Assembly: GCF_030815125.1 (NCBI RefSeq)
Contig: NZ_JAUSWH010000004.1
Span: 186,001-250,000 of the forward strand
Direction of reading: 5' to 3'
Source: Allorhizobium paknamense
GTDB lineage: Bacteria; Pseudomonadota; Alphaproteobacteria; Rhizobiales; Rhizobiaceae
DNA length: 64,000 bases
Shown piece by piece: positions 1 to 8,917 of the stretch. Position 1 is the stretch's first letter, and every line of letters begins with the position of its first letter. Both the position numbers and the translations under genes were made by a program. The notes beneath the pieces were generated by a model. The model ran no database searches and was not told the DNA's origin. It worked only from the letters and a program-made list of their open reading frames with translations.

Positions 1-2
1 CG

Positions 3-533
3 CTGATCCGCAAGTTCGAATGCGGCTATGAGCAGGGTGCACGCGCTGCAAATCCGAAGATCGAAGTCTTCCAGAACATGGTCGGCACCACGGGCGCTGC
101 CTGGAACGACCCGGTTCGCGCCGGTGAACTCACCAAGAACCAGATCGACCAGGGCTCCGACGTGATCTATGCGGCAGCCGGTGCGTCTGGTCTCGGCGCG
201 CTGCAGACGGCAGCCGATAACAAGAAGTTCTCGATCGGCGTCGATTCCAATCAGAACCACCTGCATCCGGGCTCGGTGCTGACCTCCATGGTCAAGCGCG
301 TCGATCTGGCCGTCTACAACGCCTTCATGGACACCAAGAACGGCAAGTTCACCGGCGGCATCCAGACGCTGGGCGTGAAGGAAGAAGGCGTCATGCCCGC
401 CATGGACGACAACAACAAGGCGCTGATCACCGCCGAGATGAAGGCAGCCGTCGACAAGGCGAAGGCCGATATCATTGCCGGCAAGATCAAGGTGCATGAC
501 TACATGACCGACAACGCCTGCCCGAAGGGCTGA
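3..533 (+). CDS. BMP-family nucleoside-binding lipoprotein of an ABC transporter (5' truncated)
   Basis: The frame is open from the first bases of the window, so only the C-terminal 176 residues are present and the start is outside. The visible part has the Med/BmpA periplasmic-binding fold pattern: a strand-turn with GTTGAAW, then SDVIYAAAGASGLGAL, then FSIGVDSNQN, then LTSMVKRVDLAVYNA. In this family these segments line the nucleoside pocket. It is the first gene of a BMP-ATPase-permease-permease set followed by cdd, pnp, deoC and deoA, which points to purine or pyrimidine nucleosides as ligand (inference from context). A strong terminator follows the stop codon, as is common where the binding protein must be made in excess over the membrane parts. 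Confidence 0.88.
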   Translation: MIRKFECGYEQGARAANPKIEVFQNMVGTTGAAWNDPVRAGELTKNQIDQGSDVIYAAAGASGLGALQTAADNKKFSIGVDSNQNHLHPGSVLTSMVKRVDLAVYNAFMDTKNGKFTGGIQTLGVKEEGVMPAMDDNNKALITAEMKAAVDKAKADIIAGKIKVHDYMTDNACPKG

Positions 534-544
534 GACGTCTGAGA

Positions 545-578
545 GGGTGCGAGGTGTCTTTCGCTTCGCACCCTTTTT
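545..578 (+). terminator. Rho-independent terminator after the BMP binding-protein gene
   Basis: GGGTGCGA at 545-552 pairs with TCGCACCC at 566-573 and is followed by five T (574-578). It lies 12 bases after the stop codon. It probably lets only part of the transcription run on into the ATPase and permease genes. Confidence 0.8.
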
Positions 579-732
579 CATGTCGAGACTTTGCTGTTCA
601 AATTTGTCCGCTGCTCATTTGAGCGGCAGATCTCTTGTGGCGCTCTCCAAAACATGCGATGCGCTTTTGGATTGGAGCGCAGCAATTCCCCCATGGATTG
701 ATGGGCCCACCGCATTTTCTGGAGCTTATGAC

Positions 733-2244
733 GTGGTTCAAGCGCCTGCGATTGAACTGATCGGGATCGACAAGAAATTCGGTCCGGTTCACGCCAACAA
801 GAACATCAACCTGACGGTTTCCAAGGGGTCCATTCACGGGATCATCGGCGAAAACGGCGCGGGAAAGTCGACGCTGATGTCGATCCTCTACGGCTTTTAT
901 CAGGCCGACCAGGGCTCGATCAAAGTGGGCGGCGAAACCATCACCATCAAGGACAGCCAGGCGGCAATTGCGGCCGGCATTGGCATGGTGCACCAGCACT
1001 TCATGCTGGTCGAAAACTTCACCGTGCTGGAAAACATCATGCTGGGCGCCGAAGGCGGGGCATTGCTGGCCAGGGGCACGGATGCGGCCCGCGCCTCGCT
1101 GAAGCAGCTCGAAAAGGATTACGGCCTCGATGTCGATCCCGATGCGGTAATCGAGGAACTGGCGGTTGGCCTGCAACAGCGCGTCGAAATTCTCAAAGCC
1201 CTTTATCGCGGCGCGGACATCCTGATCCTCGATGAACCGACCGGCGTGCTGACGCCTGCCGAGGCCGATCACCTGTTCAAGATCCTCGGCGTGCTGCGCG
1301 ATCAGGGCAAGACGGTCATTCTGATCACCCATAAACTGCGCGAGATCATGGCCATCACCGATACGGTCTCCGTCATGCGGCGCGGCGAGATCGTCGCCAC
1401 CCGCAAGACAGCGGAAACTACGGTGGAGGAACTGGCCGAGCTGATGGTTGGCCGCCGGGTTCTTCTGCGGGTGGACAAGAAGCCCGCCCAACCGGGCGAG
1501 GTTCTGTTGTCGGTCCGCAACCTGACCGTCAAGGACAATCGCGGCGTTACCATGGTGGATGACGTCTCCTTCGATATCCGCGCCGGCGAGATCGTTGGCA
1601 TTGCGGGTGTGGCCGGCAACGGGCAGAGCGAGTTGCTTGAGGCCATTACCGGTATCCGCAAGCCTGTATCGGGCGAGATCCTGCTGGAAGGCCAGAAGGT
1701 CTCGGGGCTCGATCCGGCCATGCTGCGCAGGCTGGGCATCGGCCATATTCCGGAAGACCGTCACCACATGGGCCTCGTGCTGCCCTTCGAGGAAAGCCAG
1801 AACGCCATTCTCGGCTATCACCGGGATCAGCGCTACGGCAAAGGTCCCTTCCTCGATCCCGTCGCCATCCGCGCCGCCGCCGAGGTCGAAATCGCCAAAT
1901 ATGACATCCGCCCGCCGAATGCCCGGCTGAAAACCGCCAATTTCTCCGGCGGCAACCAGCAGAAGATCGTCGTGGCCCGCGAAATCGAGCGCAATCCGAA
2001 AATGCTGGTGATCGGCCAGCCGACGCGCGGCGTCGACATCGGCGCCATCGAATTCATTCACCGCCGCATCGTGGAAACGCGCGACGCTGGCAAGGCGCTG
2101 CTGCTGGTTTCGGTGGAGCTGGATGAGATCCGCGCACTCTCCGACCGCATCCTGGTGATGTTTGCAGGCAGGATCGTTGGCGAGAAGCCGTCGGATGCCA
2201 CGGAACAGACGCTCGGCCTGATGATGGCCGGTATTGCCGCTTGA
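733..2244 (+). CDS. Nucleoside ABC transporter, double ATP-binding protein
   Basis: Cytoplasmic ATPase energising nucleoside import (BMP/NupA or YufO type), 503 aa with two ABC domains in one chain. The first domain has a full Walker A (GENGAGKST, about residues 39-47), an LAVGLQQR signature and [12 protein letters not shown]. The second has the degenerate P-loop GVAGNGQSE, signature FSGGNQQK and [10 protein letters not shown], where the catalytic Glu is replaced by Gln; this asymmetry is normal for the family. The frame is open further upstream to 547, but GTG at 733 is preceded by GGAG at 721-724 with 8-base spacing and gives the usual family length. The next gene starts 7 bases after the stop. 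Confidence 0.9.
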   Translation: MVQAPAIELIGIDKKFGPVHANKNINLTVSKGSIHGIIGENGAGKSTLMSILYGFYQADQGSIKVGGETITIKDSQAAIAAGIGMVHQHFMLVENFTVLENIMLGAEGGALLARGTDAARASLKQLEKDYGLDVDPDAVIEELAVGLQQRVEILKALYRGADILILDEPTGVLTPAEADHLFKILGVLRDQGKTVILITHKLREIMAITDTVSVMRRGEIVATRKTAETTVEELAELMVGRRVLLRVDKKPAQPGEVLLSVRNLTVKDNRGVTMVDDVSFDIRAGEIVGIAGVAGNGQSELLEAITGIRKPVSGEILLEGQKVSGLDPAMLRRLGIGHIPEDRHHMGLVLPFEESQNAILGYHRDQRYGKGPFLDPVAIRAAAEVEIAKYDIRPPNARLKTANFSGGNQQKIVVAREIERNPKMLVIGQPTRGVDIGAIEFIHRRIVETRDAGKALLLVSVELDEIRALSDRILVMFAGRIVGEKPSDATEQTLGLMMAGIAA

Positions 2245-2251
2245 GGTTTTG

Positions 2252-3355
2252 ATGAGCACCGCTTCCATTCCCCTTCCGAACTGGATCACCTACGGCCTGC
2301 TGCCGCTCATCAACCTGATCCTCGCCTTTCTCATTTCCGGGCTCGTCGTCTGGATCATCGGTGAAAATCCGTGGGATGCGCTGGTGCTGCTGCTGCAAGG
2401 CGCGCTTGGCCGGGGTGAAGGCATCGGCTTCACGCTGTTTTATGCCACCAATTTCATTTTCACCGGCCTGTCCGTGGCGGTCGCCTATCATGCCGGTTTG
2501 TTCAATATCGGCTCGGAAGGCCAGGCCTATGTCGGCGGGCTGGGTGCTGCGCTGGTGGCGCTGGCGCTGGATCATTACTGCCCCTGGTATGTCACCATGC
2601 CCTTTGCCGTGCTGGGCGCTGCGGTGTTCGGTGCGGCCTGGGCGCTGATTCCGGCCTGGCTGCAGGCAAGACGCGGCAGCCATGTGGTCATCACCACCAT
2701 CATGTTCAATTTCATCGGCTCGGCGCTGATGGTCTATCTGCTGGTCAATGTGCTGCGCGTCACCGGCAAGATGGCGCCGGAAACCCGCACCTTCCTGGAG
2801 GGCGGGCAATTGCCGAAGCTGGACTGGCTGCTGGCCCTGTTCGGCCTGAAGCTAGGGGCGGCCCCCTTCAACGTCTCCTTCATCATCGCGCTCGTCATGT
2901 GCGTGGTGGTGTGGGTGCTGATCTGGCGCACCAAGCTGGGCTATGAAATGCGCACGCTCGGCATTTCCCGCTCGGCGGCCTCCTATGCCGGTATTTCCTA
3001 TACACGCATCGTCGTCATCGCCATGCTGCTCTCCGGGGCGTTGGCGGGCATGATGGCGCTCAACCCGGTGATGGGCGCATCGGCCCGTTTGCAGGTGGAA
3101 TTCGTGGGCGGCGCGGGCTTCGTTGGCATTGCCGTCTCGCTGATGGGCCGCAGCCATCCGCTCGGCATCGTACTTGCGGCCATTCTGTTCGGCATTCTCT
3201 ACCAGGGGGGCGCGGAGCTTTCCTTCGACATGCCCAATATTACCCGCGACATGATCGTGGTCATCCAGGGCCTCGTCATTCTCTTTGCGGGCGCGCTGGA
3301 ATTCATGTTCCGACCGGCGCTGGTGCGCCTCTATCTGTCGTTCAAGAAATCGTAA
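2252..3355 (+). CDS. Nucleoside ABC transporter permease (NupB/YufP type)
   Basis: Integral membrane permease of 367 aa with about 8-10 hydrophobic segments, of the BPD_transp_2 family shared with the branched-chain amino acid and ribose permeases. The family hallmarks FNIGSEGQAYVGG (about residues 84-96) and GYEMRTLGISRSAASYAGIS in the cytoplasmic coupling loop are present. ATG at 2252 has GAGG 5 bases upstream; an in-frame TTG at 2234 overlaps the ATPase gene and is less likely. It would pair with the next permease to form a heterodimeric channel for the double ATPase. Confidence 0.9.
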   Translation: MSTASIPLPNWITYGLLPLINLILAFLISGLVVWIIGENPWDALVLLLQGALGRGEGIGFTLFYATNFIFTGLSVAVAYHAGLFNIGSEGQAYVGGLGAALVALALDHYCPWYVTMPFAVLGAAVFGAAWALIPAWLQARRGSHVVITTIMFNFIGSALMVYLLVNVLRVTGKMAPETRTFLEGGQLPKLDWLLALFGLKLGAAPFNVSFIIALVMCVVVWVLIWRTKLGYEMRTLGISRSAASYAGISYTRIVVIAMLLSGALAGMMALNPVMGASARLQVEFVGGAGFVGIAVSLMGRSHPLGIVLAAILFGILYQGGAELSFDMPNITRDMIVVIQGLVILFAGALEFMFRPALVRLYLSFKKS

Positions 3356-3367
3356 GGAGCCAGCATC

Positions 3368-4339
3368 ATGGAAAATTTCGACATGCTGGTCTCCATCCTC
3401 GGCTCCACCGTGCGGCTTTCTATACCGCTGATCTTCACGGCGCTGGCCGGGCTGTTTTCGGAACGCGCCGGGATCTTCGACATCGGTCTCGAAGGCAAGA
3501 TGCTGGCCTCAGCCTTTGCTGCTGCCGTCGTCGCCTATCTCACCGGCTCGGCCTGGGCCGGGCTTCTCGGCGGCATCGGCGTTTCCATCGTCTTTTCGAT
3601 CATTCACGGCTTTGCCTCGATCACCAATCGCGGCAACCAGATCATTTCCGGCGTGGCGCTGAATTTTGTCGCTGCGGGCCTGACCGCCGTGCTGGGGCAG
3701 GCCTGGTACGGACAGGGCGGCCGCACCCCGCAGCTTTCCGGCGATGCCCGGTTTTCACCGATCACCCTGCCGGGCGTGGACGCCATGCGCGAGGTGCCGA
3801 TCATCGGCCCGCTCTATGTCAATGTCATTTCCGGCAATAATATCCTCACCTATCTGGCCTTTCTGGCCGTGCCGCTGTCCTGGTGGGTGCTCTACCGCAC
3901 CCGCTTCGGGCTCCGGCTACGGGCGGTCGGTGAAAATCCGGGTGCAGTGGATACGGCAGGCATTTCCGTGGAGTGGCTACGCTATCGAGCAGTGATCGTT
4001 GCGGGCCTGCTCTGCGGTTTTTCCGGCACCTATCTCGGCATTGCCCAGTCCGCGGCCTTCATCAAGGACATGTCGGCGGGCAAGGGCTATATCGCACTGG
4101 CCGCGCTGATCTTTGCCAAGTGGAAGCCTGTGCCGGTGATGTTTGCCTGCCTGCTGTTCGGCTTTCTCGATGCGCTGGCCAATTTCATGCAGGGCAAGGC
4201 CGTGCCGGGCATAGGCGAAGTGCCTGTGCAAATTTTCCAGGCCCTGCCCTATATTCTCACTTGTATTCTGCTGGCAGGCTTTATTGGCGCGGCCAAGCCG
4301 CCAAAGGCTGGCGGCGTGCCCTATGTGAAGGAGCGTTGA
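3368..4339 (+). CDS. Nucleoside ABC transporter permease (NupC/YufQ type)
   Basis: Second permease, 323 aa, strongly hydrophobic with about 8 membrane segments. It carries the paired family motifs ERAGIFDIGLEGKMLASAF near residue 35 and GLRLRAVGENPGAVDTAGIS near residue 178, the latter being the ATPase-contacting loop. AGGAG at 3355-3359 overlaps the previous stop codon and lies 8 bases before ATG 3368. Together with the upstream permease and ATPase this completes a BMP-type nucleoside importer. The cytidine deaminase gene follows after only 3 bases, which suggests the imported substrate is fed straight into catabolism. Confidence 0.9.
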   Translation: MENFDMLVSILGSTVRLSIPLIFTALAGLFSERAGIFDIGLEGKMLASAFAAAVVAYLTGSAWAGLLGGIGVSIVFSIIHGFASITNRGNQIISGVALNFVAAGLTAVLGQAWYGQGGRTPQLSGDARFSPITLPGVDAMREVPIIGPLYVNVISGNNILTYLAFLAVPLSWWVLYRTRFGLRLRAVGENPGAVDTAGISVEWLRYRAVIVAGLLCGFSGTYLGIAQSAAFIKDMSAGKGYIALAALIFAKWKPVPVMFACLLFGFLDALANFMQGKAVPGIGEVPVQIFQALPYILTCILLAGFIGAAKPPKAGGVPYVKER

Positions 4340-4342
4340 TCC

Positions 4343-4735
4343 ATGGCGCATGATCTGTTCGAAGCCGCCCGCGATGCCATGGCCAAGGCACATGCGCCCT
4401 ATTCCAAATTTCCGGTGGGCGCCGCCATCCGCGCCGATGACGGCAAGATCTACACCGGGGCCAATATCGAGAACCTGTCCTTCCCGCAGGGCTGGTGTGC
4501 CGAACCGACGGCCATCGGCTGCATGATCATGGGTGGCGGCAAGACAATCCGGGAAATTGCGGTGATTGCCGAGAAGCTGGCGCTCTGCCCGCCCTGCGGC
4601 GGCTGCCGCCAGAAAATCCGGGAATTTGCCAGCGCCGACACCCGGATCTACCTTTGCGACGAGGCGGGCGTTCAGAAGACCCTGACCATGGAAGAACTTC
4701 TGCCCTTCAGCTTCGAGACGGACATTCTCGGATGA
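4343..4735 (+). CDS. cdd: Cytidine deaminase
   Basis: Cytosolic zinc enzyme converting cytidine and deoxycytidine to uridine and deoxyuridine. At 130 aa it is the short homotetrameric form. Zinc ligands are Cys52 in CAEPTA and Cys85/Cys88 in PPCGGC; Glu54 is the expected proton shuttle. NIEN at 41-44 matches the ribose-binding segment. ATG 4343 is preceded by GAAGGAG ending at 4333. The stop codon overlaps the start of the next gene (ATGA), so translation is probably coupled with the purine nucleoside phosphorylase. Context: step one of pyrimidine salvage after uptake. Confidence 0.95.
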   Translation: MAHDLFEAARDAMAKAHAPYSKFPVGAAIRADDGKIYTGANIENLSFPQGWCAEPTAIGCMIMGGGKTIREIAVIAEKLALCPPCGGCRQKIREFASADTRIYLCDEAGVQKTLTMEELLPFSFETDILG

Positions 4736-5529
4736 TGCCCGCAACCGACCTGCTGGTGGACCGGCTGAATGGGCTGCTGCCGCGTATCGCGATCATCCTC
4801 GGCTCCGGCCTGGGTGGGCTGGCGGATGAGGTGAGCGATGCGGTGCGCATCCCCTATGGCGAGTTACCGGGCTTTCCCGCAGGCGGCGTCTCCGGCCATG
4901 CCAAGGAACTGGTGGCGGGACATTTGAACGGCGTGCCGGTGATCGTGCTGGCTGGCCGGGTGCATTATTACGAAAGCGGCGATGCCAGCGCCATGCGCCT
5001 GCCCTTGACCGTGTTGAAGGAACTGGGCGTTCAGTCCTTGATCCTCACCAATGCCGCAGGGTCGCTGCGTCCCGACCTGCCGCCGGGCTCGGTGATGCAG
5101 ATCACCGATCATATCAATTATTCCGGCCTCAACCCGCTGATCGGCGAGCCGAGCGACGCGCGTTTCGTCGGCATGACGGCAGCCTATGATGCCGAACTGG
5201 CGGAGGCCATGCGGCAGGCGGCAGAGGCCGAAGGGATTGCACTGCCCAAGGGCGTCTACATGTGGTTTTCCGGCCCGAGCTTCGAAACGCCGGCAGAAAT
5301 CCGCATGGCACGGCTGCTGGGCGCCGATGCGGTGGGCATGTCCACCGTGCCGGAAGTGATTTTGGGCCGTTTCCTGGGCTTGCGGCTTGCGGCAGCCTCC
5401 GTCATCACCAATTATGGTGCGGGCATGACGGGCGACGAACTGAGCCATGACGAGACCAAGGACATGGCCCCGATCGGCGGCAGTAAGCTGGCCCGGATAT
5501 TGAAGACAATGCTGGCGTTGATAACTTGA
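4732..5529 (+). CDS. punA: Purine nucleoside phosphorylase (trimeric type)
   Basis: Phosphorolysis of purine (deoxy)nucleosides to base plus (deoxy)ribose 1-phosphate. The 265-aa protein has the GSGLG phosphate loop at 24-28, the GRVHYYESG segment with Arg76, His78 and Glu81, a TNAAGSL segment, GPSFETPAEIR, and ITNYGAG near the base-binding Asn. This is the trimeric class related to PunA/XapA. ATG 4732 overlaps the cdd stop codon, so a longer reading (4495) that runs back through cdd was not used. The stop codon TGA is shared with the first bases of a family B palindromic repeat. Its sugar phosphate product is the substrate of DeoB, encoded at 34859-36079. Confidence 0.93.
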   Translation: MMPATDLLVDRLNGLLPRIAIILGSGLGGLADEVSDAVRIPYGELPGFPAGGVSGHAKELVAGHLNGVPVIVLAGRVHYYESGDASAMRLPLTVLKELGVQSLILTNAAGSLRPDLPPGSVMQITDHINYSGLNPLIGEPSDARFVGMTAAYDAELAEAMRQAAEAEGIALPKGVYMWFSGPSFETPAEIRMARLLGADAVGMSTVPEVILGRFLGLRLAAASVITNYGAGMTGDELSHDETKDMAPIGGSKLARILKTMLALIT

Positions 5530-5584
5530 GCATTTCCAGGAAAAGTGGAAACGGTTTTTCCCTCCGGAAATGCGTAAAAACAAA
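5528..5584 (+). repeat. Family B palindromic repeat, copy B1
   Basis: Core stem GCATTTCC / GGAAATGC around an inner AAAAGTGG...CGGTTTTTCC arm, ending in a GTAAAAACAAA tail. The first two bases are the last two bases of the punA stop codon. About eight copies or remnants occur in this window. Confidence 0.75.
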
Positions 5585-5651
5585 AACTTAGAGCATATCC
5601 GCTGAACCCGTGTTGACCGGAAATGTGCTAACCCTGCCGGAGGAAATGACC

Positions 5652-6425
5652 TTGGACAATCGCGAACTGCGTGAATGCGCCGCCGTGGCCCTCTCGGTCC
5701 TCGACCTGACCAATCTGAAGGAAGATTGCACGCCAGAAGAGATAACGGCGCTGGTAGCCCGCGCCCGCACGCCCTACGGCGCAGCGGCGGCGGTCTGCAT
5801 CTGGCCGCGCTTCGTGGCGCAGGCGCGCAGCCTGTTTGGAACCGACCACAGCATCCGCATCGCCACCGTGGTGAACTTTCCCTCCGGTGCGCTTTCCGTG
5901 GACGAGGTGGTGCGGGAGACCGAACACGCCATTGCCGATGGTGCGGACGAAATCGATCTGGTCATTCCCTATACCAGGCTGAAGGCGGGCGATGAGGCCG
6001 CCGTGTCGGAGATGGTGCGTGCGGTGCGGGCCGCCTGCCCATCGCCGGTGCTGCTGAAGACCATTCTGGAAACCGGCGAACTCAAGGAGCCGCAACTCAT
6101 CCGTCGCGCATCGGAGCTTGCCATTGCCGAAGGGTCGGATTTCATCAAGACCTCCACCGGCAAGGTGGCGGTGAATGCAACGCTGGAAGCCGCCGACATC
6201 ATGCTGCAGGCCATTCGCGACAGCCGCAAGAATATCGGCTTCAAGCCGGCTGGCGGTATTTCGAGCGTGGGGGATGCTGCACTTTATTTCCGCCACGCCA
6301 GCGCCATCATGGGCGAGAACTGGGTCATGCCCTCCACCTTCCGGTTTGGTGCATCGGGTCTGCTCAACGATATCGTGACTGTGCTCGGTGGAGGCGCATC
6401 GACGGCAGCCGCTTCGGGATATTGA
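5652..6425 (+). CDS. deoC: Deoxyribose-phosphate aldolase
   Basis: Class I aldolase splitting 2-deoxyribose 5-phosphate into glyceraldehyde 3-phosphate and acetaldehyde. The 257-aa product has the Schiff-base lysine segment FIKTSTGK, the second lysine in GFKPAGGI, and an acidic EIDLVIPY segment typical of the TIM barrel. TTG 5652 lies 8 bases after GGAGG (5639-5643); ATG 5646 is in frame but only 2 bases from that Shine-Dalgarno, so TTG is preferred. It is separated from punA by the B1 repeat and is followed after 1 base by deoA. It completes the deoxynucleoside pathway together with DeoB, encoded in the second cluster. Confidence 0.93.
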   Translation: MDNRELRECAAVALSVLDLTNLKEDCTPEEITALVARARTPYGAAAAVCIWPRFVAQARSLFGTDHSIRIATVVNFPSGALSVDEVVRETEHAIADGADEIDLVIPYTRLKAGDEAAVSEMVRAVRAACPSPVLLKTILETGELKEPQLIRRASELAIAEGSDFIKTSTGKVAVNATLEAADIMLQAIRDSRKNIGFKPAGGISSVGDAALYFRHASAIMGENWVMPSTFRFGASGLLNDIVTVLGGGASTAAASGY

Positions 6426-6426
6426 G

Positions 6427-7740
6427 ATGCTGCCGCAGGAGATCATCCGCCGCAAACGCGACGGCCAGAGCCTGTCCGCCGGTGAGATCCGCACCTTCAT
6501 TGAGGCGCTTTCGGCAGACAGGCTTTCGGAAGGGCAGATCGGCGCTTTCGCCATGGCGGTGTTTCTGCGGGGCATGAGCCGGGATGAGACCGTGGCGCTG
6601 ACCCTTGCCATGCGCGACAGCGGCACGGTTCTCGCCTGGAACGGGCTGGACAGGCCGATATCCGACAAGCACTCCACCGGCGGCGTCGGCGACAATATTT
6701 CTCTTATGCTCGCCCCGCTGATGGCGGCCTGCGGGCTGGCCGTTCCGATGATTTCCGGTCGTGGCCTCGGCCATACCGGCGGCACTCTGGACAAGCTGCA
6801 ATCCATTCCGGGCTATGAAATCCAGCCGAGTGCCGCAGGCTTTCGCAAGGTGGTGGCCGAGGTTGGCACTGCGATCATCGGCCAAACCGGCGATCTGGCC
6901 CCTGCTGACAAACGGCTTTACGCCGTGCGTGACGTGACGGCCACGGTGGAATCCGTGCCGCTGATCACCGCCTCCATTCTGTCGAAAAAGCTGGCCGCCG
7001 GGCTTACCAGCCTGGTGCTGGACGTGAAGGTGGGCAATGGCGCCTTCATGAGCGACATGACCGAAGCCCGCACCCTGGCGGAAGCTCTGGTGGAGGTGGC
7101 GAATGGCGCGGGCATGAAAACCACCGCCCTGCTGACGGATATGAATGAGCCGCTGGCCGATGCTGCCGGAAACGCGGTGGAAGTTCTGAACGCCGTCTCT
7201 TTCCTGAAAGGCGAAAAGACAGGCACGCGGCTTGAGGCGGTGACGCTTGCACTCGGCGCAGAGATGCTGGTCAATGCCGGGGTCGAGGTGGACCGCGACC
7301 GTGCCGAGGCCCGTTGCCGCGCCAGCCTGAAGAGCGGGGCGGCGGCGGAGGTTTTTGCCCGCATGGTGCATGGCCTTGGCGGCCCGCATGATTTTCTGGA
7401 GCGTGCAGCCGATTATCTGCCGTCCGCGCCGGTCACCATTCCCGTGCTGGCTGGCAAGGCCGGATATCTCGCCTCCGTCAAAACCCGCGATCTTGGCCTT
7501 GCCGTCATCGATCTCGGCGGCGGTCGGCGGCGACCCACCGATACGATCGATCCCAGCGTCGGCTTCAGCGGGCTCCTGCCGCTGGGCACGGAGGTGGCGC
7601 GCGGCGATGTACTGGGCTTTGTCCACGCCGCCGAGGAAGCAAGCGGCGCGCGCGCCGCAGACGCTCTGGTCGCGGCCTATGCCATCGAGGACACCCGTCC
7701 CATGGCGCGCCCGGTGGTGATCGAACGCATCGAAGACTGA
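6427..7740 (+). CDS. deoA: Thymidine phosphorylase
   Basis: Phosphorolysis of thymidine and deoxyuridine to base plus deoxyribose 1-phosphate. The 437-aa length matches the E. coli enzyme. Family signature KHSTGGVGD is at 81-89 (phosphate binding), followed by the SGRGLGHTGGTLDKL segment, and the C-terminal PYP domain follows. ATG 6427 starts one base after the deoC stop; upstream frame-open codons overlap deoC. The TGA stop is followed immediately by the terminal bases of a family A repeat, with no gap. It is the last gene of the salvage operon. Confidence 0.94.
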   Translation: MLPQEIIRRKRDGQSLSAGEIRTFIEALSADRLSEGQIGAFAMAVFLRGMSRDETVALTLAMRDSGTVLAWNGLDRPISDKHSTGGVGDNISLMLAPLMAACGLAVPMISGRGLGHTGGTLDKLQSIPGYEIQPSAAGFRKVVAEVGTAIIGQTGDLAPADKRLYAVRDVTATVESVPLITASILSKKLAAGLTSLVLDVKVGNGAFMSDMTEARTLAEALVEVANGAGMKTTALLTDMNEPLADAAGNAVEVLNAVSFLKGEKTGTRLEAVTLALGAEMLVNAGVEVDRDRAEARCRASLKSGAAAEVFARMVHGLGGPHDFLERAADYLPSAPVTIPVLAGKAGYLASVKTRDLGLAVIDLGGGRRRPTDTIDPSVGFSGLLPLGTEVARGDVLGFVHAAEEASGARAADALVAAYAIEDTRPMARPVVIERIED

Positions 7741-7863
7741 TACGAAGGGTCATTGAAGATGGCAGTTCCTATTCCATTTTCGAATATCTCAAGCCCCTGA
7801 CTCATAGATATTCGAAATCTCTTCCAGGCGAGGAGGCTGACGCATCTTCGAGCCTTGGTATAA
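7741..7863 (+). repeat. Family A mosaic repeat, copy A1
   Basis: About 123 bp made of three consecutive hairpins: an outer one starting TACGAAGGGTCATT, a central TCGAATATCTCAA-type palindrome near 7780-7815, and a CAAGG/CCTTG-flanked arm ending TTCGAGCCTTGGTATAA. It fills the whole space between the convergent deoA and receiver-kinase genes and may act as a bidirectional 3' end structure. Confidence 0.8.
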
Positions 7864-7866
7864 GCC

Positions 7867-8901
7867 CTATCTTGTCAGATCAATCGGAATATGGGCCACA
7901 GTGCCTTGGCTGCGCTCCTCATAGCTCAGCCCGGCACCGAGCGAGGCGGCCATGGATTTGATGATGCGGCTGCCAAGGCCGGTGCCTTTTGGGGCGGCAT
8001 CCGCCGTGATCCCGACGCCGTCATCCTCCACCGTCAGCAGGGCCTGATCAGGGCCAGTCTGCTTCAGCCGCACCCGGATATCGCCGGCCGAAGCCTCCGG
8101 ATAGGCATATTTATAGGCATTGGTCACGAGTTCGGTGACGATCATGCCAACGGACACCGCCCTGTCGGATTTCAGCGAGAGCGGGTCGGCCTCCACCGTC
8201 AGATTGATCTGCCGCTCGGGGCTTGCCAGCGAATTGCCGATTTCCCCGACCAGATTGGCGAGATAGATGTTGAGATCGACCCGGCTGACATCGTGCGAGG
8301 TGTAAAGGCTTCGGTGCATGCCGGCAATGGCGGTGATGCGCGCCTGCGTTTCGGCCAGTTCCGCCTTGACCTCATCGCTGCGGGCATTGGAAATCTGCAG
8401 GCGGATGAGGCTTGCCACCAGCGCCAGACTGTTGGCGACGCGATGGTTCACCTCCGCCAGCAGCGCTTCCGCCCGTTCCTTGCCCAGGCGGATTTCCTCC
8501 TCGGCTCTGGCCTTTTCGGCGCGCAGCCGGGCATTGTCCACGGATTGCTCGATGGCGCTCATCAAAAGCGGCAGGAAATCCTCACCGACACTCTTGATCA
8601 CATAATCGGATGCACCGGCCTTGATGGCGTTGACCGCAATCTCCGCCTCGTTGGACCCCGTGACATAGACCACCGGCAGGGAAATGCCTTCGGCCCGCAG
8701 CCGCGCCAGCACATCATGACCGGTCATGGCGCGCAGATAATGATCGAGTACGATGGCGTCGAAGGTCTCGCGGCCCAGAAGCTCCAGCGCCTGCTCCAGA
8801 TCTTCCGCGTGGCTGACGGAATGGCCGTTGCGGCTGAAGACCTTCTGCACCAGCCGCGCTATGGCCGGATCGTCATCGAGGTAAAGGATGCGGACATTCA
8901 T
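7867..8901 (-). CDS. Receiver-HisKA_2 (HWE-like) histidine kinase, reverse hybrid
   Basis: A 344-aa soluble protein. Residues 1-120 are a receiver domain with the acidic pair D9/D10, phosphoacceptor Asp53 in IVLDHYL and a conserved Lys near 103. A short coiled linker leads to a HisKA_2-type dimerisation domain with His153 in EVNHRVANSLALV, then an HATPase domain with N-box ELVTNAYKYA and G-boxes DDGVGI and GTGLGSRI. So phosphorylation of the N-terminal receiver probably controls the kinase. ATG 8901 begins the receiver; no strong Shine-Dalgarno is seen, consistent with coupling to the regulator gene ending 16 bases upstream. Third gene of the kinase-regulator cassette. Confidence 0.88.
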   Translation of the reverse strand: MNVRILYLDDDPAIARLVQKVFSRNGHSVSHAEDLEQALELLGRETFDAIVLDHYLRAMTGHDVLARLRAEGISLPVVYVTGSNEAEIAVNAIKAGASDYVIKSVGEDFLPLLMSAIEQSVDNARLRAEKARAEEEIRLGKERAEALLAEVNHRVANSLALVASLIRLQISNARSDEVKAELAETQARITAIAGMHRSLYTSHDVSRVDLNIYLANLVGEIGNSLASPERQINLTVEADPLSLKSDRAVSVGMIVTELVTNAYKYAYPEASAGDIRVRLKQTGPDQALLTVEDDGVGITADAAPKGTGLGSRIIKSMAASLGAGLSYEERSQGTVAHIPIDLTR

Positions 8902-8917
8902 GCCGGTACGGCTCGGT

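Noticed and set aside
598..2289. A 563-codon minus-strand frame opposite the nucleoside ATPase
   Set aside because: Antisense shadow; composition is typical of reverse-frame GC-rich DNA and it lacks recognisable motifs.
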